A stretch of 64,000 nt of DNA from Spirosoma rigui. Lineage in GTDB: Bacteria; Bacteroidota; Bacteroidia; Cytophagales; Spirosomataceae. The translations under genes were made by a program, and so were the position numbers. The stretch covers positions 434,001 through 498,000 of the forward strand of contig NZ_CP020105.1 of NCBI RefSeq assembly GCF_002067135.1. Reading direction: 5' to 3'. Shown in pieces: positions 8,720 through 18,108 of this stretch (position 1 is the first letter of the stretch; each line of letters begins with the position of its first letter). The notes below the pieces were generated by a model, which saw only the letters and a list, made by a program, of their open reading frames with translations, did no database searches and was not told the origin of the DNA.

Positions 8720-9456
8720 ACGTCCTCGTTAGGCCGGTTATGTGTAAACGGAATCGTAGTCAATTCATCGCCCAACGCCAGCTCACGTATATGATCGAAC
8801 TTGCCAGACCGGTTTAGCTGATAGATCAAGCCTTCTGCATCGTAGCACCATTCGTGTTTTTCAAAGGGTAGACTATGCGAGAAAATAGAGAAATAGAAAC
8901 TGTTAGGGCTGTCTTTTGAAATTCGATTAAGCGCCCAGTCGAAGTTTTCCCGAATCTGTCCCGATAAGTAGAACTCAACGTATTTTCTGAGGTCGGGTGT
9001 AGAGATGAGTACGTACCCGTCTTTATTGAGCAGTTTGGCGCAGTTTGCCAGTACGGTCAGGCCCGCTTCGGGCGTGAAATGTTCGAACACATGCTGCATT
9101 CGGATCATATCAAATTTGCCGAGTCGCTCCAGGGCGGCATCCGTGGCATTGACCATATCCATACGAAAGTACCTGCCTTTCTGCTTCACCAGTGCTTCAG
9201 GAAATAGATCAACGTAGGTAAAGTTATCGTCGAAGGTACCGCCACAACCAATTTCCAGCCATCTAGTTTTATTCTCGGCGATCAATTTTTCGCGTAACCC
9301 CCCACTCTCCCGCGCTTTGAGGAAGTTCCCTTTGCCGTTCAACATCGAATGGGCGGTTTCTAAATCAGCCACTTTATATGACCTTAGCGTTTTCCTGGTA
9401 AAGACGATAAAGCCCAGTTTATCTAAAAAATTGATAACCCCTTTCTTCACTCTCAT
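8689..9456 (-). CDS. SAM-dependent methyltransferase (class I, Methyltransf_11-like)
   Basis: A 255-residue Rossmann-fold methyltransferase. Motif I is WLEIGCGGTF near residue 66, the acidic end of strand 2 is YVDLFPEAL, and motif post-II is DMIRMQHVFEHFTPEAG, where QHVFEHF is typical of sugar and small-molecule methyltransferases. LLNKDGYVLISTPD follows as motif III. It probably methylates a sugar hydroxyl or a nucleotide sugar in the glycan pathway. The ATG shares one base with the stop of the GT2 gene upstream (TAATG). The acceptor atom cannot be read from sequence. Confidence 0.85.
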   Translation of the reverse strand: MRVKKGVINFLDKLGFIVFTRKTLRSYKVADLETAHSMLNGKGNFLKARESGGLREKLIAENKTRWLEIGCGGTFDDNFTYVDLFPEALVKQKGRYFRMDMVNATDAALERLGKFDMIRMQHVFEHFTPEAGLTVLANCAKLLNKDGYVLISTPDLRKYVEFYLSGQIRENFDWALNRISKDSPNSFYFSIFSHSLPFEKHEWCYDAEGLIYQLNRSGKFDHIRELALGDELTTIPFTHNRPNEDVCVIAQLKST

Positions 9457-10265
9457 TATCGGGAAAACAGTTTATCGGCCCAAAAGAGGGCCCGGTATAA
9501 ATTGATGACCAAAAACCAGGTTAATCGGTTTTGCTTCAATCTTTTGATGATTGCACTATCAATGGCCAGGTGCTGATAGTCTGCCAGAATGGGTTTGGGC
9601 AAAACCTTTAGTAAAACGGCAGCCCGTTCCTGCTGATCCAATACTTTGTTGGTTGTACTGATGCCGGTGTTATCGAACCAAACCATGTTAATATCCCGAT
9701 AGGTAACCGACTCGTTGCTCAGGCCAACGGCAATGAGGTAAAACTTCCAGTCGGACACAATTTTGAGGGATTCATCATACAGCCCGTATGTATCGAACAA
9801 CGACCGCTTGATATAGGCCGTTGCATGAAAAATTGTTGACCGATAGAGATCCATCAGCGTAATTGGCCGACCAGCAAAACTTCGTTCTACCTGTTGTCGG
9901 CCATTAATTTCCCGTATTTTATTGCCATACAGAATACTACAACTGCTAGGGAGTTCTGCCAGCATTCGTTCGGTTACGTCGGGTGTCAGTAAATAATCGC
10001 CAGAGTTAAGGAATTGACAGTACTCACCTTTCGCCCGTTTGATTCCTTTGTTCATGGCCTGATAAATACCTTGGTCAGGTTCGCTGATCCAGTACTTAAT
10101 TTTATGGTGATACTGCCGAATCACGTCCACGCTTCCATCGGTTGAGCCACCATCAATCACAATATATTCAAACGCTGAAGAGGTTTGATTGATAACACTT
10201 TCTATTGTTTTGGCTAAGCCAGGTGCGTTATTATAGTTAATGGTAATGATTGACAGTTTCGGCAT
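9456..10265 (-). CDS. Glycosyltransferase family 2 (WcaA-like)
   Basis: A 269-residue GT2 enzyme starting MPKLSIITINYNNAPGLAKT. It has YIVIDGGSTDGSVDVI (nucleotide site), SEPDQGIYQAMNKGIKRAKG (a signature of this subgroup) and YCQFLNSGDYLL, in which the second metal-binding acid appears as NSGD rather than DxD. IVSDWKFYLIAVGL near residue 180 holds the catalytic-base region. Two close relatives lie at 14837-15664 and 17240-18097. The gene overlaps the methyltransferase by one base and is separated by 63 nt from the broken membrane gene upstream. Confidence 0.9.
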   Translation of the reverse strand: MPKLSIITINYNNAPGLAKTIESVINQTSSAFEYIVIDGGSTDGSVDVIRQYHHKIKYWISEPDQGIYQAMNKGIKRAKGEYCQFLNSGDYLLTPDVTERMLAELPSSCSILYGNKIREINGRQQVERSFAGRPITLMDLYRSTIFHATAYIKRSLFDTYGLYDESLKIVSDWKFYLIAVGLSNESVTYRDINMVWFDNTGISTTNKVLDQQERAAVLLKVLPKPILADYQHLAIDSAIIKRLKQNRLTWFLVINLYRALFWADKLFSR

Positions 10266-10328
10266 GGATTAACACTTAATTTATGATCACTGAGCTTGAA
10301 GGTAGCTCTATCAATTAAATTACTAATA

Positions 10329-11718
10329 TTAATCTTTGACCATGTATAGATTAACATAATTATTGACCTCAATCAGCTTATTTTCCAATAATTTAGATTG
10401 TATTAATTTTTGATCATATTTGAAATAATTTGGATATTCCTTTTTAAACTTTAATACAAAATCAGCGTCGTTTATTTGTTTTATATGCTCAATATTATTG
10501 AGAGTTAGTCCATATGAATATCCGAATTTATCGAGATTTGGCGGCAGTAAATTAGTAAGATAATATTGAGGCACTAAGCCGATGTCTGCAATGTAAACTT
10601 TTTTATTCAAGGGTACTTTTTTTATAATTTCTCTTGAAAGTTCATATTGTAAAGATTTATTATCGCCAAGTATATATTCTTTGTATATTCTATTGTAATA
10701 CGTAGAATACAATGAAAGCAATATAGTGCCTACAACAAAAATTTTATATATATACATGTATTTAATTTCAAGGGATAAAATATAGAAGGTCAATATAGAA
10801 GCAAAAGGAATTATTAGTAGATAGTAGTGTGGATATGGTGCAAAATAAAACTGCAATAAAAATCCTAAAACTCCAGATAGTAAGAAAAAAAACATACCTC
10901 AGGGACTGTCTTGTCAACCTTCCCCAACTAAAAAATATTAATACCATACCAACAAGAATATTTGGAAATATTCTCACAAAAAATCTTACAGACCTATCGA
11001 TTAATATATCTATGCTGCTATACCCATATCCATTACCAAATAAAGCTTTGAAAAGGCCCTCTTTGAAAAGAATCAGGAAAATCACTATTGTTAGGACATA
11101 TGCAATAGATAACACCAGAAAATTTCTAACTACTAACTTACCATGATTCGTACATACGATAAATAGCACTAAGAAAAAGAATCCAAACCCATACTGTTTT
11201 GTGAGAAAGGCCAAGGCAGATAATGTTCCAGCAATGATATAATCTGATATCTTATTAGTCTCTCTTAAGACAAAAAATAATGATAATAAACCCCAAAATA
11301 AACTTGGCATTTCCAAGAAAACCTCATTTCCTCCATTCCAATATGAAGCCATAATAAACAAAATAGCTGAACAAAAAGAATATTTCTTACTTTTCATTAT
11401 CAATACTGATATTCTAAATATAAGATATGCATTAATAATTTCAATTAAAAAATGAACACTCAGAAAAAATTCATAATTTACGCCAACATTAAAAATGTAT
11501 TTTACAATGTACATACAATAGAAAAAGACTGGCGTATAGCTTAACGATAAATCTCTATATGGTACATACCCATCACTTATCCTTTCAACAATCGAAAGAA
11601 AATAACTGGAATCAATACCTACAGGGGCATAGACTACCGCTACTAAAAATGGTATTACTGTAATTAATGCCAAGCTTAATACAAGAAAAGTATTTTTATT
11701 TACTGTTATTCTATTCAT
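10329..11718 (-). pseudogene. Polytopic membrane glycosyltransferase (GT-C/GT39-like), frameshifted at a T8 run
   Basis: Two overlapping minus-strand frames make one protein. The first (from ATG 11718, MNRITVNKNTFLVLSLALIT) gives about eight membrane segments and the loop APVGIDSSYF near residue 30, like the acidic first periplasmic loop of GT-C enzymes. The second frame ends at 10329 and supplies the last membrane segments and a soluble tail. They meet at a run of eight T on the coding strand (10885-10892). With seven T the frame would read RYVFFLLSGVLGF and continue to 10329, giving about 463 residues. With eight it reads into an unrelated end. Both halves keep sensible protein sequence, so the break is recent, a phase-variable switch, or a sequencing error. 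The gene is AT-rich. Confidence 0.75.
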
Positions 11719-11775
11719 GTAAGTATCCTGTCTTATCACTAATTTTTGAGTTTAGCGAATTCGTTAATTTGGCAG

Positions 11776-13032
11776 TTAAAGGATTGAATCATATAGTTTT
11801 ATATATTTTTCAGCAATTGTTTTTTCAGAGTATTTATCGAGAATTTTTTGTCTGGCATTGTAGGCTAGATTCCCTTCATTCGTATTACTCAATACCCATA
11901 ATATTCCATTTGCTATCTCCTCCGCCGAGTAAGGTGTTGCAAGATAACCATCTTTTTTATGGTCAATCATATCTGGATTACCACCAATATCAAAAGCAAC
12001 TACAGGAGTTCCACAAGCTAAGGATTCCATAATGACTAAGGATAGATTTTCGGATATTGATGGAACAACTGTGACATCTGCTGCGCTATACAAATCAATC
12101 ATTTTAGCATCGTTATTAATTGAGTTAAGGTATATTATCGAAATACATTCATTTCTTTCTTCGAATGATTTTGATGTTCCAAAAATAACTAGCTGAATGT
12201 CAGTATGACCTTGACTCGCAAGTAATTTAACTGCTTTATCGATATATTGATACCCTTTTCTTTGATCGTCTAACGCATTCATAGCCCCAAATAATACGTA
12301 TTTACCAACTTGTTTCAAACCCAGTCTTTCACGTGCTGCAACTTTGTCCTGGGGTGTAAAGATGTCTGTATTAATGGGGTAAGGAATTACTGATATAGGC
12401 TTGTTCTTTAATAAGGAACTTTGCTGGGCACTATTGCCTAGCCAATGACTCGGCGTAACAATGTGCATGATACACAGTTCATAATTCAACGATTTCTTTC
12501 GCCAAATTTCATTGGAAAGATCCTTTTCGTCTACCGAATTGAGTAAACTGCATGATCCACAAGAGCTAGTATAATTATTACATTGATCAAAATAATGGCA
12601 AATACCCGTAAATGCCCAGCAGTCGTGCAATGTCCATACAATAGGCTTTTTTAATGTACGAAGCATATCAATATTCAGATACTCGTGGCTTATCCAATTG
12701 AGATGAATAATATCAAAGTCAATACTTTGTAAAGCTGTTGACAGATTAATAGAGCTCAAATTAGACAAGAAATAGCCCTGCTGAACATTGTATTTTTTTA
12801 ATTGTGTTTTATAATAATAGTTTTTTAGTTTTGTATTATATACATCTATCTTCGACAAAACACCACGCCTACGAAAGCTACTAACTTCGTAAATAGCTGA
12901 GTCATCAGACAGTTTGGTTTTAACTAGCATACTAACATCAACACCGTACTTTTTTAAAGACTGAAATATTCGAAAAGAAGCCCTTGCTGCTCCCCCGCTC
13001 AAATCACTATGGTTTAACATTAATACTTTCAC
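11776..13032 (-). CDS. Glycosyltransferase family 4 (WcaC-like)
   Basis: A 418-residue GT-B enzyme. The start is GTG, giving MKVLMLNHSDLSGGAARASF, and it forms a GTGA junction with the upstream stop, which supports GTG over the ATG four codons later. The SGGAARA loop and IIHLNWISHEYL are typical of the colanic-acid WcaC group, as is the Cys cluster in TGICHYFDQCNNYTSSCGSC near residue 155. The C-terminal domain has SISENLSLVIMESLACGTP with the E(x7)E motif and a following VVAFDIGG. The Cys cluster may bind a metal or form a structural knot. The gene lies in an AT-rich block and follows the coupled HlpA-like gene. Confidence 0.88.
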   Translation of the reverse strand: MKVLMLNHSDLSGGAARASFRIFQSLKKYGVDVSMLVKTKLSDDSAIYEVSSFRRRGVLSKIDVYNTKLKNYYYKTQLKKYNVQQGYFLSNLSSINLSTALQSIDFDIIHLNWISHEYLNIDMLRTLKKPIVWTLHDCWAFTGICHYFDQCNNYTSSCGSCSLLNSVDEKDLSNEIWRKKSLNYELCIMHIVTPSHWLGNSAQQSSLLKNKPISVIPYPINTDIFTPQDKVAARERLGLKQVGKYVLFGAMNALDDQRKGYQYIDKAVKLLASQGHTDIQLVIFGTSKSFEERNECISIIYLNSINNDAKMIDLYSAADVTVVPSISENLSLVIMESLACGTPVVAFDIGGNPDMIDHKKDGYLATPYSAEEIANGILWVLSNTNEGNLAYNARQKILDKYSEKTIAEKYIKLYDSIL

Positions 13033-13949
13033 CCCAAAAAGGATTTAAGAATTTTCAAGAGCACTTTTTTGACGAACGAACGAGGTTTTGGGTTAATAAA
13101 TCTCTCAAACAGGTACCACTCGAAAAAAGTATTGGTTTTTACCATTTTAGGGTGGGTCAAAGGAAAAGAGATAGGCTGATGATTTAAGTGAGCAATATTG
13201 ATTGACTCATCAAAGGTATGAGTCGAATCTTCCGTAAAACCCACATTGGAAATCAGATTTTGGGTTGGTATGATTGAATAGCTTTGATTTTGAAACCTTG
13301 CAAATAACCATTGCATATCCCATACATCTTGTCGCTCTTCTTTAAAGTAATGATTAAACTCTTCCTTAAAATGAATGTAGAATTTATTTCGTTTTAAGTG
13401 CTGTTTAACGGCTCGTTGGACGGGCTCTGTAGACCATTTTTCTGCAGTATAGTCAAACGTATGCCATGACCGTTGCCAGGTAGCCCACCCCCAGCTAAAG
13501 GCCATATTGGAAAACATGTAAGAGGTATGGGCCGCTTTCCATTTAACAAATGGGTTGGTCCCGGCAATCATTGACACGTTATGGTCATCTTTGAAACGAG
13601 TCAGCAACTCTTCGCAGAAATAAAAAAAGCTCTCATCCGGGATGCAATCGTCCTCCAGAATGATACCGAACTCAACCTCCGAAAAGAACCAATCGATAGC
13701 GGCAACAGGTCCGTACCCACACCCTTTATTAACCTCGTGAAACAGCGTTTTAAGCTCGCATGCCCAATCGATTTGCTCGGTAATACTGCGGGTTTTTTGG
13801 CATTTTGCCAGATCATCGGGCTTATCAGACCTCGGCCCGTCAGCAGCTATGTACAATCGCTTTGGCTTTACTTTCTTTATTTGTTCAACTGTTTTTCGGG
13901 TGATATCCGGACGATTAAAGATGATCAGTAAAACAGGGGTCTCCAGCAT
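13029..13949 (-). CDS. GNT-I/HlpA-like nucleotide-sugar transferase
   Basis: A 306-residue protein starting MLETPVLLIIFNRPDITRKT. The region YIAADGPR near residue 35 and GIILEDDCIPDESFFYFCEE near residue 95 give the GT-A nucleotide site and the EDD metal-binding motif. FSWGWATWQRSW near residue 150 is a strong mark of this family, often annotated as hemolytic protein HlpA-like or GNT-I family transferase. A paralogue is at 19946-20878. It is coupled to the GT4 gene downstream by a 4-nt overlap. The name hemolytic is historical; a transferase role fits the context better. Confidence 0.82.
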   Translation of the reverse strand: MLETPVLLIIFNRPDITRKTVEQIKKVKPKRLYIAADGPRSDKPDDLAKCQKTRSITEQIDWACELKTLFHEVNKGCGYGPVAAIDWFFSEVEFGIILEDDCIPDESFFYFCEELLTRFKDDHNVSMIAGTNPFVKWKAAHTSYMFSNMAFSWGWATWQRSWHTFDYTAEKWSTEPVQRAVKQHLKRNKFYIHFKEEFNHYFKEERQDVWDMQWLFARFQNQSYSIIPTQNLISNVGFTEDSTHTFDESINIAHLNHQPISFPLTHPKMVKTNTFFEWYLFERFINPKPRSFVKKVLLKILKSFLG

Positions 13950-13954
13950 AGAGC

Positions 13955-14836
13955 TTATGTATTATAAGCTGTTTTTTTCGCTTCCATAAACAATGAGGTT
14001 GGGTCATATACATGCTCCTGCTTGACATCTAGCTCATAGGTAGCCCAATTGGGTATATCGCTCTCAAGGGAGCTTTTAACCAACGGCTCACTAAAGCCTG
14101 TGTTAGTTAACAGCTTCGACAGAGAAAACCGATCATACATCCAATAGTGAATTTCGCCACCCCGTCTGAACCGACCTGTTTGCAGACAAAGGGTTTCTTC
14201 TGGTGTGAGCAACACATTCAGAAGCCATTGCCGTATTTTTCGGTATGTCAGATTACGCTGTATCTTCTGGGCATACCTAGCCCAGGCGCTAGCTTCCAAC
14301 TGCTCATTCCGGCTATTTCCACGTCGGGCAACTTCTGCCCGAATAGACCGCCCTACATACCCAATACGGTCTAGGACATAGGCTTCGTTGAGCAGTTCCG
14401 CTTTCTCGAGATACATAGCCATATCGCCCCCGGGCCTGTTTCGAACCGTTTGGTCATACATCTCCAAAAGTACCCATTCGTAGTTAGCCTCGGCCAATGG
14501 ATTGTTATCGGTAAGACACTGTTGAAGGCATTTCTGGTATTCTTCTACGATATTTTCCAGATTCGGCAGCACAACCCGTATGATGCCATTGGGCTTTAAT
14601 ACCCGGAAACACTCCGCAATAAATCCTGCCGCCTGGTGCTTTGGAATGTGCTCCAATACCTGGGAATGGTATACCACGTCGAAGGTATCCGACGGAAAGG
14701 GCAAACCGGCCAGAATATTATACTCGATAACATCCGGATGATAGGAAACCATGTCAATGTTGACCCAGGCTTTGTGAAACTTGTTGCCACAGCCCACATT
14801 GAGCATTTTTTTAAGATTTTCGTTCTGCACGGACAC
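13955..14836 (-). CDS. SAM-dependent methyltransferase
   Basis: A 293-residue class I methyltransferase. Motif I is MLNVGCGNKFHKAWVNID near residue 11, followed by FDVVYHSQVLEHIPKHQAAG (post-II, with the HSQVLEHI segment common in glycan-locus methyltransferases) and VLKPNGIIRVVLPNLENI. The C-terminal 150 residues form a less conserved substrate domain. The start is uncertain: GTG at 14836 immediately follows the upstream stop, while an ATG at 14806 would begin right at MLNVGCGN. Its target is probably a sugar hydroxyl of the polysaccharide. Confidence 0.83.
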   Translation of the reverse strand: MSVQNENLKKMLNVGCGNKFHKAWVNIDMVSYHPDVIEYNILAGLPFPSDTFDVVYHSQVLEHIPKHQAAGFIAECFRVLKPNGIIRVVLPNLENIVEEYQKCLQQCLTDNNPLAEANYEWVLLEMYDQTVRNRPGGDMAMYLEKAELLNEAYVLDRIGYVGRSIRAEVARRGNSRNEQLEASAWARYAQKIQRNLTYRKIRQWLLNVLLTPEETLCLQTGRFRRGGEIHYWMYDRFSLSKLLTNTGFSEPLVKSSLESDIPNWATYELDVKQEHVYDPTSLFMEAKKTAYNT

Positions 14837-15664
14837 TCAACGGGATTGGCGGGGAACGTAGCGAATCACACGCCTGATAATGTTGAAAAAAAAGACAAGG
14901 ACGCGGTAGAGCATTGGCTTGGATTGGTACCACCACAAAACTTCCATTTCCTGCTCTCGATCAAACCAGTACTGATAATCATCAAGTACCCGGATCGGCA
15001 GGTAGCTTGCCAGTACACGCTCTATTTCTAGTTGCGACTGCTCACTCTGTTGCGAACTGCGCCCCCCCATGTCGTAATAGCACAGGAATCGATCAATGTA
15101 CTTGCACGAAGCCCGATGTATAATGATGGTTTTGAGCCAAAAGTCGTAATCGGCGTGAAGCTGAAATGACTCGTTATACGTGCCGTACTGCCTGAACAGG
15201 TCGCGTTTGATGAATGTGGATTGATGCCCTATGGTGCGTTTAAAGAAACTACGCATCGTTAAGCGGGAGGGATACGACTGCTCCTCGACCCGTCCATCTG
15301 AATAGCTCCGATAACAACCGAAATAAACAATATCTTCACCGGTACACTCTTTTGCGGCATTTGCCAGGCTGTTTTCAACGAGCCAGTCACCTGCGTTCAG
15401 AAACAGGCAATAGTCGCCGGTGGCCTGCGCAATGCCTTTGTTCATGGCGTGGTAAATACCCTGATCAGGTTCAGACACCCAATACGCAATGAGGTGAGAA
15501 AACGTGTCAATTACCGCGCGGCTTCCATCCACAGAGCCTCCGTCAATGACGATTAACTGGTACTCAGCATCGCCTTGCTGAGCAATACTTTGCAAGGTTT
15601 TCTGCAAGCCGGCCTCATTGTTTAAACTGACGGTTATGATGGATATCCTTTCCTGTCTGCTCAT
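14837..15664 (-). CDS. Glycosyltransferase family 2 (WcaA-like)
   Basis: A 275-residue GT2 enzyme with RISIITVSLNNEAGLQKTLQ at the start, LIVIDGGSVDGSRAVI as nucleotide site, SEPDQGIYHAMNKGIAQATG and then YCLFLNAGDWLV. HADYDFWLKTI near residue 170 carries the Asp of the base region. It is a close paralogue of 17240-18097: a 32-nt stretch (15429-15460) is identical in DNA to 17871-17902. Its stop abuts the methyltransferase start, and its ATG is 16 nt from the fucosyltransferase-like gene upstream. Confidence 0.9.
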   Translation of the reverse strand: MSRQERISIITVSLNNEAGLQKTLQSIAQQGDAEYQLIVIDGGSVDGSRAVIDTFSHLIAYWVSEPDQGIYHAMNKGIAQATGDYCLFLNAGDWLVENSLANAAKECTGEDIVYFGCYRSYSDGRVEEQSYPSRLTMRSFFKRTIGHQSTFIKRDLFRQYGTYNESFQLHADYDFWLKTIIIHRASCKYIDRFLCYYDMGGRSSQQSEQSQLEIERVLASYLPIRVLDDYQYWFDREQEMEVLWWYQSKPMLYRVLVFFFNIIRRVIRYVPRQSR

Positions 15665-15680
15665 TCAACCAGCGAGCTCG

Positions 15681-16514
15681 TTACAACGTACAGGACTTAA
15701 AATCTGCTAAGCTAATTTTGGTGGCCTGGTTTTCGATTGTCCACAACGGAACATTACCATAAAACGAAGACCAGCCAGAAAATGTACTCGGCGGCCCAAT
15801 CAGGTAATCACAGCTTGCCAGCAAATACAAATCGATGATCATCTCGTTTTTGCTAAGGTACAGATCCTGCTCACTAAAATAGGCGGCATCGAGTGGCTCA
15901 TCGGAACATAGAATAAATACAGGCTTCTTTTGAGTCAGTAATCCCCGCATTTGGACTATAACGTTCCTATAAATGTTGTCATCGAAGTAGTATTTTCCAC
16001 CTTGCCATTGTCGGTAGTCGGCACGTCGCAGATGAACACCAATCAGCACGTCATAATCCCGTTTAAGGGGCTCAACAATACGTTTTACAGTTTCGGAATA
16101 CACCCGTTTGGGCGTAAAAAGTTGCCGTATTCGTGTGGCATTCACCAGTAGGTCAGTTGTGCTCCGAAACCCTTCTCCTTCCAACTGCAACAGCGGAGCC
16201 TTCCGGCTTGTAATGTCTCGGAGTTCAGTATGGACCCAGCCTACTCGATGACGCTCTAATACCCTGTACTTAAAAAGAGTTTGAGCCACTCGCTGACTAA
16301 TTCCTACAATAGCACTGAGAAATCGCTGCTGCCATGACAGCGGCATCAGATAAATACGATTTTCCCGAAAACGATCAGCCCTGAAATAGTGGGCGTAGCT
16401 ACCCAGTGTGAAGCTTACCAGGGGCTCCTGTCGGCTCAGACAATAGGCGATTATGTGAGCCGATATTAGCAGCTTATTTCCGAATTGGCCGTCATTTTTT
16501 TGGGCAATAACCAT
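15681..16514 (-). CDS. Alpha-1,2-fucosyltransferase-like protein (GT11-like)
   Basis: A 277-residue GT-B enzyme. The motif GVHLRRADYRQWQGGKYYF near residue 180 matches HxRRxDY of the GT11 and O-fucosyltransferase group, which binds GDP-fucose. Two further GT11-type blocks follow: FILCSDEPLD, and LASCDYLIGPPSTFSGWSSF with the STFSxW core. The N-terminal FGNKLLISAHIIAYCL corresponds to the GNxxFQYA start of this family. Length is normal. It probably transfers a fucose-like residue; no GDP-fucose synthesis gene is in the window, so the donor would come from elsewhere. Confidence 0.75.
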   Translation of the reverse strand: MVIAQKNDGQFGNKLLISAHIIAYCLSRQEPLVSFTLGSYAHYFRADRFRENRIYLMPLSWQQRFLSAIVGISQRVAQTLFKYRVLERHRVGWVHTELRDITSRKAPLLQLEGEGFRSTTDLLVNATRIRQLFTPKRVYSETVKRIVEPLKRDYDVLIGVHLRRADYRQWQGGKYYFDDNIYRNVIVQMRGLLTQKKPVFILCSDEPLDAAYFSEQDLYLSKNEMIIDLYLLASCDYLIGPPSTFSGWSSFYGNVPLWTIENQATKISLADFKSCTL

Positions 16515-16535
16515 AAACTGTAGCGGCCTTGTCGG

Positions 16536-17243
16536 CTATCGGAAAAAATAACCCTCTACCTGTAGCAACTCGCCTGTTTCGTAATTACGGTGCCCACCTT
16601 CGATGAGTTTGAGCGTATACCCTTCAGTCCGCAACAAGCTCACCATATCGGTCATCAGCGTTTCGCCCCTGTACAACGGTTGCAAGGACAGTTCCATCTG
16701 AATCCCCCGAATTTTGTCCAGGGCACGTCGGCTACCTTCAAATACCTGCCGTTCAAAGCCCTGCGTATCGATTTTCACATACAGATTGCGGCCAGGTTTG
16801 TAAAACTGGTCCACCAGCGAATCTAACCGCTGTATGCGAATAGACTCCTTCCGGACATGAGCCGCTTCGGGCGCACTATCGAGGTGCAGCGGAAGCATTT
16901 CCAGAATCGAACTGCTGTACGAATTAGTCGAAACATTGATAACGGCATTTCCGTCGTAGTCGCCCATACCCGTATGCACGGTCTGCCAGTGCGGATCTGC
17001 TACCGCCTGCTGATGTAATTGTTGGTAGGCTTCGGCCATCGGTTCAAACGACACAATATCTCCCCGGTACCCTAATGACCTGATTCGCCCGCCGTACTGC
17101 CCGACGTTAGCCCCTACATCGAAGACTAAATCAATCTGATTATCGTGCATCAGATCAAGCCATTGTCGAGTAATGGGGTCGGTAGGCAGGTGCAGAATGT
17201 CATAGCCAAACCGACGGGCAATTCGTTTTAAAAAACCTTTCAC
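16536..17243 (-). CDS. FkbM family methyltransferase
   Basis: A 235-residue class I methyltransferase. I placed the start at GTG 17243, which forms a GTGA junction with the stop of the GT2 gene; a longer frame to 17369 would run through that gene. Motif I is LVFDVGANVGQYGGRIRSLG near residue 38, followed by VSFEPMAEAYQQL. LYVKIDTQGFERQVFEGS near residue 160 is the IDxxGxE block that defines FkbM proteins. Family members methylate hydroxyl groups of sugars and polyketides. The likely substrate is a sugar of the growing glycan. Confidence 0.87.
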   Translation of the reverse strand: MKGFLKRIARRFGYDILHLPTDPITRQWLDLMHDNQIDLVFDVGANVGQYGGRIRSLGYRGDIVSFEPMAEAYQQLHQQAVADPHWQTVHTGMGDYDGNAVINVSTNSYSSSILEMLPLHLDSAPEAAHVRKESIRIQRLDSLVDQFYKPGRNLYVKIDTQGFERQVFEGSRRALDKIRGIQMELSLQPLYRGETLMTDMVSLLRTEGYTLKLIEGGHRNYETGELLQVEGYFFR

Positions 17244-18097
17244 GCTGGGCGTTTGGTTTGCAGGATTCGTACTAAAAAGCGTTTCAATCGCCGGAGCAGC
17301 ACTCCGATCCGGATTATGCCCGTACGCTCCAAAAAATGATAAACAGCGTATTCCCGGCTTTTTTGCCATTGCACGGCTTGCCGTTCGAGTTGGTCTAGCC
17401 GTTCGTAATCGGGCAGAAAGCGCGGGTATTTCTGTTGTAGTACCGTTAGCTGCTCCCGGCGGGGCAACGCGTGGGTTTGCGGACTACAACTAATTCCATC
17501 CATACTAAAATAGGCCACCGTTTCAGGAATATGCTGATACGAACAGCCACCTTCGAGCAGGACTTCCAGAAAAAACAGCCAGTCGGAAGCAATTTTCAAC
17601 CCTTGGTTGTACACCCCGAATCGCTCGAACAGGCTCCGCCGAATGAGTGTTGCCTGATGCGGTAATGTACCCAGAAACAAGGTTTTGGCGGTAAGTACAT
17701 CAGGGGAAGGCACATGCCATTTAATGACATTGGCTTCGGTATCGAAAAAGTAAACGTCTCCCGCCACAATGTCGGCCTTGGGTTTATTACTCATTACGAT
17801 TTCGAGCGTCGACGAATGAACCAGCCAGTCGCCCGAATTTAGAAACAGGCAATATTCGCCAGTGGCTTGTGCAATGCCTTTGTTCATGGCGTGGTAAATA
17901 CCAAGGTCGGGCTCAGACACCCAATACTTGACTTTGGCAGCATGTTGTTGGATGTAGGCAACACTACCGTCGGTTGAGCCGCCGTCAATTACAATAAACT
18001 CAATGGCGGAGTAGGTTTGTCCAAATACACTTTGCAGCGTTTTTTCTAATCCGGTACGATTATTCAAATTGACGGTAAGTACCGAAACTAAGTACAT
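17240..18097 (-). CDS. Glycosyltransferase family 2 (WcaA-like)
   Basis: A 285-residue GT2 enzyme: MYLVSVLTVNLNNRTGLEKT, FIVIDGGSTDGSVAYI, SEPDLGIYHAMNKGIAQATG and YCLFLNSGDWLV follow in order within the first 110 residues. IASDWLFFLEVLL near residue 175 is the base region. The C-terminal end (YAVYHFLERTGIIRIGVLL) is amphipathic and basic, consistent with membrane contact. It is a close paralogue of 14837-15664 by protein and DNA. It is coupled to the FkbM gene by a 4-nt overlap and separated by 11 nt from the DUF5672 gene. Confidence 0.9.
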   Translation of the reverse strand: MYLVSVLTVNLNNRTGLEKTLQSVFGQTYSAIEFIVIDGGSTDGSVAYIQQHAAKVKYWVSEPDLGIYHAMNKGIAQATGEYCLFLNSGDWLVHSSTLEIVMSNKPKADIVAGDVYFFDTEANVIKWHVPSPDVLTAKTLFLGTLPHQATLIRRSLFERFGVYNQGLKIASDWLFFLEVLLEGGCSYQHIPETVAYFSMDGISCSPQTHALPRREQLTVLQQKYPRFLPDYERLDQLERQAVQWQKSREYAVYHFLERTGIIRIGVLLRRLKRFLVRILQTKRPA

Positions 18098-18108
18098 ACA
18101 AGGGCAAG

